In this document: one piece after another, positions 17,139-24,388 of the stretch | How the letters are laid out: each line of letters opens with the position of its first letter | Numbering within the stretch: position 1 is the first letter of the stretch | Assembly: GCF_900182745.1 (NCBI RefSeq) | Contig: NZ_FXTY01000003.1 | Span: forward strand, 310,001 to 374,000 | Origin: Shimia sagamensis | GTDB taxonomy: Bacteria; Pseudomonadota; Alphaproteobacteria; Rhodobacterales; Rhodobacteraceae | DNA length: 64,000 bases | Direction of reading: 5' to 3' | Translations under genes and position numbers: made by a program | Notes under the pieces: generated by a model | Database searches by the model: none | Told to the model about the DNA's origin: nothing | The model's input: the letters and a program-made list of their open reading frames with translations, nothing else

Positions 17139-17444
17139 ATGGCTAAAAAAGCAATGATCGAACGCGAAAAGAAGCGGGAACGTCTGGTCGCGAAATACGC
17201 CGCCAAACGCGCCGCGCTGAAAGAAATCGCAGCCGATGAGTCCAAGCCAATGGAAGAGCGTTTCACAGCGCGTCTGAAACTGGCCAAACTGCCGCGCAAC
17301 AGCTCGGCAACCCGTCTTCACAACCGGTGCCAGCTCACCGGCCGTCCTCACGCTTACTACCGTAAGCTGAAGGTCAGCCGTATTGCGCTGCGCGAGCTGG
17401 GTTCTGCAGGTCAGATCCCCGGCATGGTCAAATCTAGCTGGTAA
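17139..17444 (+). CDS. rpsN: 30S ribosomal protein S14
   Basis: S14 is a late assembly protein of the 30S head. This is the long, zinc-independent type: 101 residues with an extended basic helical N-terminus and the C-terminal block [20 protein letters not shown], in which the four-cysteine zinc site of the short form is absent. It lies 18 bases after rplE and 12 before rpsH. Confidence 0.97.
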   Translation: MAKKAMIEREKKRERLVAKYAAKRAALKEIAADESKPMEERFTARLKLAKLPRNSSATRLHNRCQLTGRPHAYYRKLKVSRIALRELGSAGQIPGMVKSSW

Positions 17445-17456
17445 GGAGAGAGAATT

Positions 17457-17846
17457 ATGAACGATCCTATCGGTGATATGCTGACCCGTATCCGTAACGG
17501 CCAGATGCGCGGCAAGTCGGTGATTTCTACACCTGCTTCCAAATTGCGCGGCTGGGTTCTGGATGTGCTGGCCGACGAAGGCTACATCCGCGGCTACGAA
17601 GCAGCTGAAGAGAACGGCCACCCGGCCTTCGAAATCAGCCTGAAGTACTACGAAGGCACCCCTGTTATTCGCGAGCTGAAACGGGTTTCAAAACCTGGTC
17701 GTCGTGTGTACATGGGCGCTGAAGACATCCCAACCGTCCGTCAGGGCCTGGGTGTGTCGATTGTCTCCACCTCTAAGGGTGTGATGTCGGATGCAAGCGC
17801 TCGCTCCAATAAGGTTGGTGGCGAAGTACTTTGCACGGTCTTCTAA
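17457..17846 (+). CDS. rpsH: 30S ribosomal protein S8
   Basis: S8 binds the centre of 16S rRNA and in E. coli represses the spc operon by binding its mRNA. The 129-residue protein starts [19 protein letters not shown] and ends with the conserved [19 protein letters not shown] and GGEVLCTVF. If S8 also regulates this operon, the hairpins before rplN would be the first place to look, though no S8 site was recognised. Confidence 0.97.
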   Translation: MNDPIGDMLTRIRNGQMRGKSVISTPASKLRGWVLDVLADEGYIRGYEAAEENGHPAFEISLKYYEGTPVIRELKRVSKPGRRVYMGAEDIPTVRQGLGVSIVSTSKGVMSDASARSNKVGGEVLCTVF

Positions 17847-17856
17847 GGAGAGCTTG

Positions 17857-18390
17857 ATGTCTCGTATTGGTAAAAAACCGGTCGAGCTGCCCAGTGGCGT
17901 TAGCGCTTCTGTCTCCGGCCAGACCATCGAAATCAAAGGTCCGAAGGACACCCAGTCTTTCACTGCAACTGACGACGTCAATATTGTAGTTGAAGACAAC
18001 ATTGTGAAAGTGACACCGCGCGGCTCGTCCAAGCGTGCACGTCAGCAATGGGGCATGTCCCGCACTGTCATCGCCAACATGGTGACCGGTGTGACTCAGG
18101 GCTTCAAAAAAGAACTCGAGATCAACGGTGTTGGTTATCGTGCGCAGATGCAGGGTGCCACCCTGAAACTGTCGCTCGGTCTCTCTCACGAGGTGAACTT
18201 CGAAGTGCCAGCGGGTATCACCGTGACCACACCGAAGAACACTCAGATCGTTGTCGAGGGCACTGATAGCCAGCTTGTAGGCCAGGTTGCGGCGAACATC
18301 CGCGAATGGCGTAAGCCCGAGCCCTATAAAGGCAAAGGTATCAAGTACGTTGATGAATATATCTTCCGCAAGGAAGGTAAGAAGAAGTAA
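17857..18390 (+). CDS. rplF: 50S ribosomal protein L6
   Basis: L6 lies near the factor-binding site of the 50S subunit. The 177 residues from ATG 17857 start [15 protein letters not shown], have the two repeated alpha/beta domains, and end in the conserved [19 protein letters not shown] segment. The open frame extends upstream into rpsH but AAGGAG at 17844-17849 supports the chosen start. Confidence 0.97.
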   Translation: MSRIGKKPVELPSGVSASVSGQTIEIKGPKDTQSFTATDDVNIVVEDNIVKVTPRGSSKRARQQWGMSRTVIANMVTGVTQGFKKELEINGVGYRAQMQGATLKLSLGLSHEVNFEVPAGITVTTPKNTQIVVEGTDSQLVGQVAANIREWRKPEPYKGKGIKYVDEYIFRKEGKKK

Positions 18391-18401
18391 GGACCAGTTA
18401 G

Positions 18402-18764
18402 ATGGCAAACAGCAAACGGGATCTGTTCCTCAAGCGCCGCCTGCGCGTCCGGAACAAACTTCGCAAGGTCAATGGCGATCGCAAGATGCGCCTGTCCGTG
18501 CACCGCAGCAACAAGAACATCAGCGTTCAGCTGATCGACGATCGCAACGGTGTTACAGTCGCATCCGCTTCCACATTGGAAAAGGATCTCGGCCTTGTCG
18601 GCAAGAACACAATCGAAGCAGCCACCAAAGTGGGTGCAACGATTGCCGAACGTGCGAGCAAAGCAGGCGTGACCGAAGCATACTTCGATCGCGGTGGCTT
18701 CCTCTTCCACGGCAAAGTGAAGGCTCTGGCCGACGCTGCGCGTGAAGGCGGCCTGAAAGTATAA
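18402..18764 (+). CDS. rplR: 50S ribosomal protein L18
   Basis: L18 carries 5S rRNA into the central protuberance with L5. The 120-residue protein has a basic N-terminus ([19 protein letters not shown]) and the typical [18 protein letters not shown] and [23 protein letters not shown] segments. It is followed by a 114-base gap with strong hairpins before rpsE, unlike the tight spacing elsewhere in this block. Confidence 0.96.
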   Translation: MANSKRDLFLKRRLRVRNKLRKVNGDRKMRLSVHRSNKNISVQLIDDRNGVTVASASTLEKDLGLVGKNTIEAATKVGATIAERASKAGVTEAYFDRGGFLFHGKVKALADAAREGGLKV

Positions 18765-18771
18765 GACTTGA

Positions 18772-18858
18772 GGGGGACGTTCGCGTCCCCCCGATGATCC
18801 GGGAGGTCGGGCTTCGGTCCGGCTTCACTGGGATCGAGTGATTCAGGCGCCAAGCGCC
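18772..18858 (+). promoter_or_regulatory. three-hairpin RNA element between rplR and rpsE
   Basis: GGGGGACG and CGTCCCCC (18772-18791) form a perfect 8-bp stem around a UUCG tetraloop. GTCGGGC and GTCCGGC (18806-18823) pair around a C(UUCG)G tetraloop, extendable to about 10 bp with wobbles. GGCGC and GCGCC (18846-18858) form a third small stem. GATCC and GGATC flank the second hairpin. No poly-T follows. Confidence 0.6.
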
Positions 18859-18878
18859 AGTAGATAAAGGAATGCCAA

Positions 18879-19445
18879 ATGGCAGAACGTGATAACCGTC
18901 GGGGCCGTGGTCGCAACCGCGAAGACGAGACCCCGGAATTCGCAGATCGTCTCGTCGCGATCAACCGTGTTTCCAAGACCACCAAAGGTGGTAAGAACTT
19001 TGGCTTCGCAGCTCTGGTTGTTGTTGGTGACCAAAAAGGCCGTGTAGGCTTTGGTAAAGGTAAAGCGAAAGAGGTCCCTGAGGCCATCCGCAAAGCCACC
19101 GAACAAGCCAAGCGTCAAATGATCCGCGTGCCACTGCGCGAAGGTCGTACCCTGCACCACGATATCGAAGGCCGTCACGGCGCCGGTAAAGTGGTTATGC
19201 GCACCGCGCCAGAAGGTACTGGTATCATCGCGGGTGGTCCAATGCGTGCTGTTTTCGAAATGCTCGGCGTCAAAGACGTTGTTTCGAAATCCATCGGTTC
19301 GCAGAACCCCTACAACATGATCCGCGCCACCATCGACGGGCTGAACAAAGAAGCCAGCCCACGTCAGGTTGCGGCTCGCCGTGGCAAGAAAGTTGCTGAC
19401 ATCCTGCGCAAGGATGAAGCACCTTCCGAAGCCGCAGACGCGTAA
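18879..19445 (+). CDS. rpsE: 30S ribosomal protein S5
   Basis: S5 works with S4 and S12 in decoding fidelity and at the mRNA entry. The 188-residue protein has a charged N-terminal extension ([16 protein letters not shown]), the RNA-binding fold with [21 protein letters not shown] and the conserved [26 protein letters not shown] precedes the ATG at 18879. It sits behind the three-hairpin element and 13 bases before rpmD. Confidence 0.97.
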   Translation: MAERDNRRGRGRNREDETPEFADRLVAINRVSKTTKGGKNFGFAALVVVGDQKGRVGFGKGKAKEVPEAIRKATEQAKRQMIRVPLREGRTLHHDIEGRHGAGKVVMRTAPEGTGIIAGGPMRAVFEMLGVKDVVSKSIGSQNPYNMIRATIDGLNKEASPRQVAARRGKKVADILRKDEAPSEAADA

Positions 19446-19458
19446 GGAGTAACGACCA

Positions 19459-19647
19459 ATGGCAAAAACCATCGTTGTAAAACAGGTCGGTTCGCCGATC
19501 CGTCGCCCACAAGACCAGCGTGCTACGCTGATCGGTCTGGGTCTGAACAAAATGAACCGGACCCGCGAGCTGGAGGACACTCCTTCGGTACGCGGCATGA
19601 TTCGCAAGGTTTCCCACATGGTGGAGATCATCGAAGAGCGCGACTAA
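19459..19647 (+). CDS. rpmD: 50S ribosomal protein L30
   Basis: L30 is a small peripheral 50S protein absent from some bacteria. The 62 residues start [20 protein letters not shown] and contain the conserved [22 protein letters not shown]. In the usual order rplO comes next; here a strong terminator follows and rplO is 4.2 kb away. Confidence 0.96.
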   Translation: MAKTIVVKQVGSPIRRPQDQRATLIGLGLNKMNRTRELEDTPSVRGMIRKVSHMVEIIEERD

Positions 19648-19670
19648 GCCCTTTTTGATCGAAAAGTTAG

Positions 19671-19703
19671 AAACGCCCTCGGATTTTCCGGGGGCGTTTT
19701 TGT
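19671..19703 (+). terminator. intrinsic terminator after rpmD
   Basis: AAACGCCCTCGG (19671-19682) pairs over 12 bp with CCGGGGGCGTTT (19688-19699), loop ATTTT, followed by T's. Confidence 0.92.
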
Positions 19704-19804
19704 TTGCATTGTCTGGAAATTGTTAAAGCTTTGGCAGTGATTGGGAACGTGGCGCAAGACCCAGGCTAAATGTTGGGGATGGGACGGGGGTAAGCCCAAA
19801 ATGT

Positions 19805-19825
19805 ATCATTCCAAAATCGAATGAT
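19805..19825. promoter_or_regulatory. palindrome upstream of the DUF1127 cluster
   Basis: ATCATTC (19805-19811) and GAATGAT (19819-19825) are perfect inverted repeats around a 7-base centre, in AT-rich sequence 150 bases before the gene at 19976. The size fits a dimeric repressor site. Confidence 0.4.
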
Positions 19826-19975
19826 TAACATCTCTCCCATCGATATTCGCGAGATGCATATCTGGCTTGCTGTCTTGTGCCTACCACGATGCAAATTTGG
19901 GCACTAAATGGGCAGCATGAACAGATAAACGCGCTAGAGCCGAGGTGGCGCATCGGCAAATGAAGGATTTTACTC

Positions 19976-20191
19976 ATGCAACATGCACCATCACTGCACA
20001 TCGAAGCCGTAGACATCGTTGGCCGCTTCACCCGTATCGTTGAAAGCTGGACACTGAACCGTAAGCGCGAAGCGTCGTACGCCAAGACCGTCAAAGAGCT
20101 GAACAGCCTGACAAGCCGTGAATTGGCTGACATTGGTCTGAACCGCGGCGACATCGAAGATGTAGCCCGCAAAGGCGCGCTGGCCCTGTAA
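19976..20191 (+). CDS. DUF1127 protein, first of three
   Basis: The 71-residue protein has the family C-terminal motif, KELNSLTSRELADIGLNRGDIEDVAR, made of two short helices. DUF1127 proteins in Agrobacterium and Rhodobacter influence stress response, phosphate or carbon metabolism and RNA turnover, sometimes with RNA-binding ability. This copy has its own ribosome site (AAGGA) and its own terminator. It differs strongly in its N-terminal half from the next two, so the three are not recent copies. Confidence 0.85.
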   Translation: MQHAPSLHIEAVDIVGRFTRIVESWTLNRKREASYAKTVKELNSLTSRELADIGLNRGDIEDVARKGALAL

Positions 20192-20216
20192 AGTACAGGA
20201 TAACTAGACACTCCTC

Positions 20217-20247
20217 AAAAGCCTCGGAGATTGCTCCGGGGCTTTTT
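20217..20247 (+). terminator. terminator after first DUF1127 gene
   Basis: GCCTCGGAG (20221-20229) and CTCCGGGGC (20234-20242) pair over 9 bp with loop ATTG, then five T's. Confidence 0.9.
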
Positions 20248-20422
20248 GCGTTTTGGCGTGTTCTCCAAAGAAGTTGTCTTGTGTGCATAGGAGATAGTCG
20301 GTTGCCTTTGTTGAAAGGCGTCGCTGGAAAACCTTTATCAGTAGAGTAACGCAAACCACACATTCCCGACACACAGCAGCGCTAACCAAAGGTAGGTAAG
20401 CGCCTTAAGGAGGACTTGTCCG

Positions 20423-20638
20423 ATGGCTTATTTGAACACACCACACTCGCGCGGCATTGGTATGGGCGCACGTATCTATGATGCTTGGTCCACCTACCGT
20501 GCGGAGCGGCAGCACAACGCCCTGTATCGTGAGACAACGCGCCAGTTGGGCGGGTTGAGCGAACGCCAATTGGAAGACATTGGCGTGTCCCGCCATGACA
20601 TAGAGATTCTGGCCCGGGACCAAACCGTGTCGCGATGA
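20423..20638 (+). CDS. DUF1127 protein, second of three
   Basis: This 71-residue protein has the motif RQLGGLSERQLEDIGVSRHDIEILAR in the C-terminal half and an arginine- and histidine-rich middle (YRAERQHNALYRETTRQ). AAGGAG lies 11 bases before the ATG at 20423. It is followed directly by its own terminator and preceded by that of the first copy, so it is a separate transcription unit. Role as for the family: a small regulatory or RNA-associated protein, not shown here. Confidence 0.84.
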   Translation: MAYLNTPHSRGIGMGARIYDAWSTYRAERQHNALYRETTRQLGGLSERQLEDIGVSRHDIEILARDQTVSR

Positions 20639-20660
20639 GAGTGACCAGGACATGAGTTGG

Positions 20661-20690
20661 AAAGCCTCGGCACTTGCCGGGGCTTTTTGG
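20661..20690 (+). terminator. terminator after second DUF1127 gene
   Basis: AAAGCCTCGGC (20661-20671) pairs with GCCGGGGCTTT (20676-20686) over 11 bp, loop ACTT. Confidence 0.9.
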
Positions 20691-20747
20691 TTACTAGCAG
20701 GTAAAGAGCCATGACAAAGATGCATATCGGGAAGATCAATTGGGCAA

Positions 20748-20776
20748 TTGTTGGCGCTAACAGTGGAGCCTATATT
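20748..20776 (+). promoter_or_regulatory. sigma70-like promoter for third DUF1127 gene
   Basis: TTGTTG (20748-20753) and TATATT (20771-20776) are spaced by 17 bases, about 70 bases before the start codon. Confidence 0.5.
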
Positions 20777-20849
20777 GAAGGCACCAGAAGGTAAAACAAG
20801 AGAACGCCGGAAAATACGTTTCGGCACAGATAGATAAGGAGCCATCATC

Positions 20850-21062
20850 ATGGCATTTGTTCAAACCGCCCAGTCCGCCCGCATCGATCTAATTGCAACT
20901 CTGCGTGCGTCGATTGAAGATTTCAAAGCAGCGCGAGTGCTGCGTCAGAAATATAACACCACTGTTCGGGAATTGGCTCGCATGAGTGATCGTGAATTGA
21001 ACGACATTGGTGTTGATCGCTACGACATTCACAGCATTGCCACTCAGCATGTTTATGGCTGA
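20850..21062 (+). CDS. DUF1127 protein, third of three
   Basis: The 70-residue product ends with RELARMSDRELNDIGVDRYDIHSIA, the most typical DUF1127 motif of the three. The N-terminal half (TAQSARIDLIATLRASIEDFKAAR) is predicted helical. AAGGAG precedes the ATG at 20850. A promoter-like element lies upstream and a strong terminator downstream, so all three family members can be expressed independently. Confidence 0.86.
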   Translation: MAFVQTAQSARIDLIATLRASIEDFKAARVLRQKYNTTVRELARMSDRELNDIGVDRYDIHSIATQHVYG

Positions 21063-21082
21063 GTGATCTATGAGAAAAATGG

Positions 21083-21115
21083 AACGCCCCTGCCTGACCC
21101 GCAGGGGCGTTTTTG
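21083..21115 (+). terminator. terminator after third DUF1127 gene
   Basis: AACGCCCCTGC (21083-21093) and GCAGGGGCGTT (21101-21111) pair over 11 bp with T's after; the A-run before the stem lets it also stop the convergent SRPBCC gene. Confidence 0.9.
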
Positions 21116-21119
21116 TTTG

Positions 21120-21593
21120 TCAGGCCGGCTGCGGCACGGCTGAGGCATGGCCCGCCACGTGGTCTTCCAGGCCTTGCAGATTGCCGTTTAGCACCTTGCG
21201 CAGTTGCGGCTTCATCAACGTCGCGCCCATCAACCAGCCAAGCGGGCCAAATTTTGGCTGATAATCGATGCACCAATGGACATGGGTTTTGCCGTCGCTT
21301 GTTGGTGTAAGTCGAATTTCTGCCTGAGCTGTCTTGAACGGGATCTTGCCCATCTCTTGCATGTCAGCCCGGTAGCCACGGCCTTCGGTCCAAGTGACGG
21401 CTTCTTCCACCAAGGAGGTGCCATTGGGGAAATGGCAGCGACGTTTGGCACCAAGGCCAGTGGTGTTTGTGGAGAGAACATCCACTTTGACAACTTCCGG
21501 GGCAATGACATCAATCGACATATAGTCGCTTAGAGCGGCCCAGACGGTGGCAGGCGCAGCGTTGATTATGTGGGAGCTTTCTACGTGCATCAT
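21120..21593 (-). CDS. SRPBCC (START-like) family protein
   Basis: The 157-residue protein starts MMHVESSHIINAAPATVWAAL, the usual opening of the polyketide-cyclase/SRPBCC fold, and continues with VVKVDVLSTNTTGLGAKRRC, TWTEGRGYRADM and HVHWCIDYQPKFGPLGWLMG, matching the beta-grip and final helix. Such proteins bind hydrophobic ligands. A longer frame to 21686 lacks similarity. It is divergent from a WYL regulator across 95 bases that include a perfect palindrome, so it is the likely target of that regulator. Confidence 0.8.
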   Translation of the reverse strand: MMHVESSHIINAAPATVWAALSDYMSIDVIAPEVVKVDVLSTNTTGLGAKRRCHFPNGTSLVEEAVTWTEGRGYRADMQEMGKIPFKTAQAEIRLTPTSDGKTHVHWCIDYQPKFGPLGWLMGATLMKPQLRKVLNGNLQGLEDHVAGHASAVPQPA

Positions 21594-21644
21594 TTGAGGG
21601 TCTTTCAGACAAAGTGGTTGCGTTGAAACCTGTCTAAACTTGCC

Positions 21645-21679
21645 CTGCTGACAACGGTATGTCAGCAGTGTGTCAGCAG
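21645..21679. promoter_or_regulatory. palindrome with extra half-site between SRPBCC and WYL genes
   Basis: CTGCTGACA (21645-21653) and TGTCAGCAG (21660-21668) are perfect 9-base inverted repeats with a 6-base centre. A third half-site TGTCAGCAG follows directly at 21671-21679. It lies between two divergent starts, a typical operator position for the regulator encoded at 21689. Confidence 0.65.
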
Positions 21680-21688
21680 GAGGCAAAA

Positions 21689-22384
21689 ATGCGTCGCACG
21701 GAACGGCTATTCCAGATTATCCAAGTATTGCGGGCGGCGCGCACCCCCGTGACCGGGCAGTCATTGGCCGACGAGTTGGAGGTTTCGCTGCGCACGCTCT
21801 ATCGCGACATGGCGGAGTTGATTGCGCAGCGGGTGCCCATCACTGGCGAGGCCGGGATGGGCTACGTGCTGGATGAGGGCTACGACATGCCACCCTTAAT
21901 GCTGACTGCGGATGAATTGGAAGCGGCTGTGCTGGGCGCTGGTCTGGTGGCGGGGCAGGCGGATCCAACGTTGGCACGGGCGGCGCGAGACTTGGTGGCC
22001 AAGTTGACCGAGGCGATTCCCGAGGAGCTACGGCCGGTGGTGCTGGATGCCAGTTCGCGGGCGATTGTGGCCAAAGGTCCAAAGGCGGAACGGTTTGACG
22101 GGGCGCGTCTGCGTGTTGCCATTCGAGAACGGTTCAAGCTGCGGGTTGTTTATCAGGATGGCGGGGGACGTGAGAGCTGTCGCGTAATCTGGCCCCTGTT
22201 GATCGCCTACTTTGTGGGTGAGCGTTACATCGTGGCCTGGTGTGAGACGCGGCAGGACTACCGCCATTTTCGCACGGATCGGGTTGCCGCGTTGGATGTG
22301 CTGAATGAGGGTTATCCGGGGCGGCGTGCAGAGTTGATCAAGGGATGGGAAGAGGTGATGGCGAAGCGGAAAGGGGCGACTTGA
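21689..22384 (+). CDS. YafY-type HTH and WYL domain regulator
   Basis: The 231-residue protein has an N-terminal winged HTH (MRRTERLFQIIQVLRAARTP and VSLRTLYRDMAEL, residues 1-55) and a C-terminal WYL ligand domain (about 130-205) with RVIWPLLIAYFVGERYIVAW. WYL regulators sense nucleotides or other small ligands and usually control the adjacent gene, here the divergent SRPBCC gene. The ATG at 21689 follows AGGAGG; the frame upstream to 21659 lies within the palindromic operator region and is unlikely to be translated. Confidence 0.88.
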   Translation: MRRTERLFQIIQVLRAARTPVTGQSLADELEVSLRTLYRDMAELIAQRVPITGEAGMGYVLDEGYDMPPLMLTADELEAAVLGAGLVAGQADPTLARAARDLVAKLTEAIPEELRPVVLDASSRAIVAKGPKAERFDGARLRVAIRERFKLRVVYQDGGGRESCRVIWPLLIAYFVGERYIVAWCETRQDYRHFRTDRVAALDVLNEGYPGRRAELIKGWEEVMAKRKGAT

Positions 22385-22522
22385 GCCTTTTCCTTTTTGG
22401 CTATCGATCCTCGCGACAGCTGCTCACAATATCCAGAAATTCGGGTAAAATGACCGCTTGGCTTTGCTATGTCTTTTTGTAGGGCGCATTGCCACAACAC
22501 GACATTATAAGGAGCGCTTCTG

Positions 22523-23647
22523 GTGCTGGATCTCACATCGTTTCGACGCGACTTGCACAGCCACCCTGAGACAGGATTCGACTTGGAGCGCACGCCGCGC
22601 TTGATTGCAGAAGTTTTGGAAGGTGCGGGCCTTGAAGTTGTGCGTGGCGTTGGCAAGTGCGGTGTTGTGGCCACCCTGCGGCGTGGCCCGGACGAAACTG
22701 CAATTGGGTTGCGGGCCGATATGGACGCGCTCCCCATTCAGGAAGCCAATAGCTTCTCCTATTGTTCGAAACAGGATGGGTACTTCCATGGCTGTGGGCA
22801 TGACGGACACAGTACTATGTTGCTCGGCGCGGCGCTCAAATTGGCGGCTGATCCAACCTTAAAGAGGACTGTACACTTTATCTTTCAGCCGGATGAAGAA
22901 AACGGCAACGGAGCTGCGGCGATGATTGCCGACGGATTGTTTGAGCGGTTTCCGATGGCGGCGATTTATGGGCTGCACAACATGCCAGGTATGGCGCTTG
23001 GGCATTTTGCCACGCAGTCTGGTCCGTTTTGCGCGTTTGAAGATAATTTTGAGATCAGGATTGAGGGGCAGGGTGGGCATGCCTCGATGCCGGAGAAAGG
23101 TGTTGATCCGATTGTGGTTGGCTCGGCCATCGTGATGCAGTTGCAGTCCATCATTTCACGCAATGTGCCGCCGCGCGAGCATGCTGTTGTCTCCGTCACA
23201 GAGTTTTTGACGGATGGGGCACGCAATATCTTACCTAGCAATGTGACGTTGCGCGGCGATTGCAGGGGGTTTTCACAAGACGTCTCCCAAACCATAGAGA
23301 GTCGTGCGCGAGCCATTGTGGAGGGGATTTGTACCGCTCAAGGTGCAAAGGGGCAGGTCGCCTATTCGACTTCTTTCCGGCCATTGGTGAATGATGACCG
23401 TGCCACTGACATTATTGCCGAGGCGGCACGCAGCGTCGGGAAGATTGATGTGAATTATGGTCGGGTCGGGTTTTCTGAGGATTTTGCGGAGTTCCTGGCT
23501 CATCGCCCGGGCGCCTTCATTTTGATGGGCAATGGGCTGGAGGGGAGCAACGCCATGCCGCTGCACAATCCGTCTTATGATTTTAATGATGACGCCGTTG
23601 CGCATGGTGTTGCGTTTTGGGCGCGGCTTGCGCACCAAAAACTATAG
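22523..23647 (+). CDS. M20 family amidohydrolase (hippurate hydrolase-like)
   Basis: The 374-residue enzyme belongs to the M20D metallohydrolases that cleave N-acyl amino acids or similar amides in the cytoplasm. Metal-binding motifs are visible: RADMDALPI (about 65-73), HGCGHDGHSTML (about 91-102) and DEENGNGAAAM (about 128-138). The C-terminal part also has the usual dimerisation insert with QGGHASMPEKGVDP. The start is a GTG at 22523 behind AAGGAG. It is the last gene of the third inserted group. Hippurate hydrolase is the nearest named enzyme, but the natural substrate cannot be told. Confidence 0.85.
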   Translation: MLDLTSFRRDLHSHPETGFDLERTPRLIAEVLEGAGLEVVRGVGKCGVVATLRRGPDETAIGLRADMDALPIQEANSFSYCSKQDGYFHGCGHDGHSTMLLGAALKLAADPTLKRTVHFIFQPDEENGNGAAAMIADGLFERFPMAAIYGLHNMPGMALGHFATQSGPFCAFEDNFEIRIEGQGGHASMPEKGVDPIVVGSAIVMQLQSIISRNVPPREHAVVSVTEFLTDGARNILPSNVTLRGDCRGFSQDVSQTIESRARAIVEGICTAQGAKGQVAYSTSFRPLVNDDRATDIIAEAARSVGKIDVNYGRVGFSEDFAEFLAHRPGAFILMGNGLEGSNAMPLHNPSYDFNDDAVAHGVAFWARLAHQKL

Positions 23648-23680
23648 GATCGAAGATGAGGGTCGGGCCCATCTTCCACA

Positions 23681-23709
23681 TTGCAAACCTTTCCCCAAGG
23701 GTCTATACG
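23681..23709 (+). promoter_or_regulatory. sigma70-like promoter for rplO block
   Basis: TTGCAA (23681-23686) and TATACG (23704-23709) are 17 bases apart, about 90 bases before rplO and within 35 bases of the amidohydrolase stop. Confidence 0.6.
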
Positions 23710-23806
23710 CCCCCGGTGGCGCTTTGCGTTATGAGAATCAAAATCAAGAAAAGCCGTGTTTGGCCCGAAGACGCTTCGTGGGTCAGTTCCGGCAAGGAGA
23801 AGCGAT

Positions 23807-24280
23807 ATGAAACTGCACGAACTGAGCGACAATCCTGGCGCAACCAAAAAACGCATGCGCGTTGGCCGTGGCCCTGGCTCCGGCAAGGGTAAAATGGGTG
23901 GCCGAGGTATCAAAGGTCAAAAATCCCGTTCGGGTGTGGCGATCAACGGCTACGAAGGTGGCCAGATGCCATTGTACCAGCGCCTGCCAAAGCGTGGCTT
24001 CAACAAGCCAAACCGCAAGGCATTTGCTGTGATCAACCTGGGCCTGATCCAGAAATTTGTTGATGAGAAAAAACTGGACGCCTCTGCTGCGATCACCGAG
24101 GACGCACTGATCGCGTCCGGTCTGGTCCGTCGCAAAAAAGACGGCATCCGTGTTCTGGCAAAAGGCGACGTTTCCGCCAAGCTGAACATCGAAGTGACCG
24201 GTGCTTCCAAGGCTGCGGTTGAAGCAGTTGAAAAAGCGGGTGGCTCTCTGACAGTCAAATCCGCGCCAGCGGCTGAATAA
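23807..24280 (+). CDS. rplO: 50S ribosomal protein L15
   Basis: L15 is a late-binding 50S protein with a long basic N-terminal tail. The 157 residues start [20 protein letters not shown] and include [26 protein letters not shown] conserved residues around 35-56. The ATG at 23807 is chosen because it begins the standard L15 tail; the open frame extends to 23756. It opens the fourth ribosomal block and is separated from secY by 108 bases with a terminator-like hairpin. Confidence 0.96.
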   Translation: MKLHELSDNPGATKKRMRVGRGPGSGKGKMGGRGIKGQKSRSGVAINGYEGGQMPLYQRLPKRGFNKPNRKAFAVINLGLIQKFVDEKKLDASAAITEDALIASGLVRRKKDGIRVLAKGDVSAKLNIEVTGASKAAVEAVEKAGGSLTVKSAPAAE

Positions 24281-24284
24281 GAGG

Positions 24285-24313
24285 TTGTGAGCGGGCAAAG
24301 ACCCGCTTACATA
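24285..24313 (+). promoter_or_regulatory. possible promoter before secY
   Basis: TTGTGA (24285-24290) and TACATA (24308-24313) are 17 bases apart, just after the rplO stop and before the hairpin at 24331. The match is moderate. Confidence 0.35.
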
Positions 24314-24330
24314 TCCTTCCAAGTTTTCCT

Positions 24331-24369
24331 AACGCCGCCAAACCGGAAAACGGTTCTGGCGGCGTTTTT
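24331..24369 (+). terminator. terminator or attenuator between rplO and secY
   Basis: AACGCCGCCA (24331-24340) pairs with TGGCGGCGTT (24357-24366), and inside it AACCG pairs with CGGTT, giving about 15 bp with one bulged C and a five-T tail. It stands 20 bases before the secY start. Confidence 0.88.
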
Positions 24370-24388
24370 AGTCTAAGAGAGATCCTAA

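Larger units (their letters stand above)
19648..19975. other. intergenic region between rpmD and the first DUF1127 gene
   Basis: These 328 bases hold the rpmD terminator (19671-19703) and a 21-base palindrome at 19805-19825. No protein-like frame was found. AAGGA precedes the DUF1127 start. No convincing promoter hexamers with 16-18 base spacing were seen. Confidence 0.55.

Noticed and set aside
20192..21115. CcsR-like small RNA array near the DUF1127 genes, as in Rhodobacter
   Set aside because: The gaps contain single terminators only; no repeated hairpins with CCUCCUCCC loops were found.
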